A DNA stretch of 6,817 nt, from the NCBI GenBank assembly GCA_010030605.1, contig RHCK01000090.1, positions 1-6,817 on the forward strand, written 5' to 3'. Each line of letters opens with the position of its first letter. Positions within the stretch are counted from its first letter, which is position 1. Positions 6,514 to 6,817 of the stretch are shown here, piece by piece. The translations under genes and the position numbers were made by a program. This stretch comes from Acidimicrobiia bacterium (lineage in GTDB: Bacteria > Actinomycetota > Acidimicrobiia > Acidimicrobiales > Ilumatobacteraceae). The notes under the pieces are model-generated. The model was not told the DNA's origin, made no database searches, and was given only the letters and a program-made list of their open reading frames with translations.

Positions 6514-6817
6514 ACCGCGCAACGCACCACTCCCACAGTGCGCGCCGAGCGGCTTCGGTGTCGCTGCGCCGGGTCGACGGCAAACGATGGGTCGCTCGCC
6601 GACGCCGATCGCACCAGAAACCGCCGCTGGCCGCGAGGTGTGCACGGTCGGTCGCCGCCAGCCACACGGTGGTGTCGGCGCCTTGATCGGCGTCGCGAAG
6701 GAACGGACCCGTGAACCGTGCGAAACCGGGCAACGACGAACGCACGCCCGGGGTGTCGGCCCAGCCCGGATGCATGGCGGCGAAGTGAACCTCGGGACAA
6801 CGTTGCGCCCACATCTC
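6497..6817 (-). CDS. Short-chain dehydrogenase/reductase, C-terminal part (DHRS12-like)
   Basis: The frame is open from the right edge to TGA at 6497-6499, giving about 106 C-terminal residues; the Rossmann-fold N-terminus and the YxxxK catalytic motif lie outside the window. The visible part has FAAMHPGWADTPGV, the segment after beta-strand 6 in retinol dehydrogenase/DHRS12-like SDRs. It is followed by FTGPFLRDADQGADTTVWLA, then GGFWCDRRRRATHRLP and a C-terminal LWEWC, all in the order expected for that group. The ending looks natural. These enzymes use NAD(P)H or NAD(P)+ on alcohols or carbonyls, and the substrate cannot be stated. The gene converges on the anSME gene, and their 3' ends overlap by 17 nt. 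An alternative minus-strand frame through the same region (6510-6812) lacks any family resemblance. Confidence 0.82.
   Translation of the reverse strand, partial: EMWAQRCPEVHFAAMHPGWADTPGVRSSLPGFARFTGPFLRDADQGADTTVWLAATDRAHLAASGGFWCDRRRRATHRLPSTRRSDTEAARRALWEWCVARSSAGA

Overview
The window is GC-rich and tightly packed. Its genes (FadD19-like acyl-CoA ligase, FadE-type dehydrogenase, PhyH dioxygenase, DHRS12-like SDR) suggest an actinobacterium with a catabolic lifestyle, possibly of the Acidimicrobiia type. That placement is an impression from gene content and codon bias, with no marker gene behind it. No RNA gene, transposase, CRISPR array or prophage gene is visible.

Layout. Positions 1-87 may hold the last 28 codons of an unidentified gene. 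A plus-strand homoserine O-acyltransferase (metX) starts at 107 behind a good ribosome binding site, but loses its family sequence near 745 and ends at 773-775. At the same place a minus-strand isocitrate lyase/PEP mutase family gene (1526 down to 732) also loses its normal C-terminus. Two unrelated genes broken at one point mark a junction: an assembly or amplification chimera, or a real rearrangement. From 4291 down to 732 runs a minus-strand catabolic unit: acyl-CoA dehydrogenase, then after 39 nt an acyl-CoA ligase, then with an ATGA overlap the lyase-family gene. A divergent intergenic region of about 130 bp (4292-4421) separates it from a plus-strand pair: a PhyH-family Fe(II)/2-oxoglutarate dioxygenase and, 10 nt later, a radical SAM/SPASM enzyme of the anaerobic sulfatase-maturating (anSME) type with all cluster cysteines present. 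The right edge holds the C-terminal part of a short-chain dehydrogenase on the minus strand, whose end overlaps the anSME end by 17 nt.

How the genes may work together. The minus-strand unit reads as activation of a carboxylic acid to its CoA ester, alpha-beta desaturation, and C-C cleavage of a 2-hydroxy-dicarboxylate-like intermediate. Ligase motifs resemble those of ligases acting on branched or sterol side chains, and the divergent PhyH enzyme could hydroxylate a branched acyl-CoA, but the substrate is not determined by the sequence. The anSME-type enzyme would normally convert a Cys or Ser of a sulfatase to formylglycine, yet no sulfatase is present here. The most interesting points are the PhyH-anSME pair and the double truncation at about 740-752. 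I see no clear evidence of a wholly new system.
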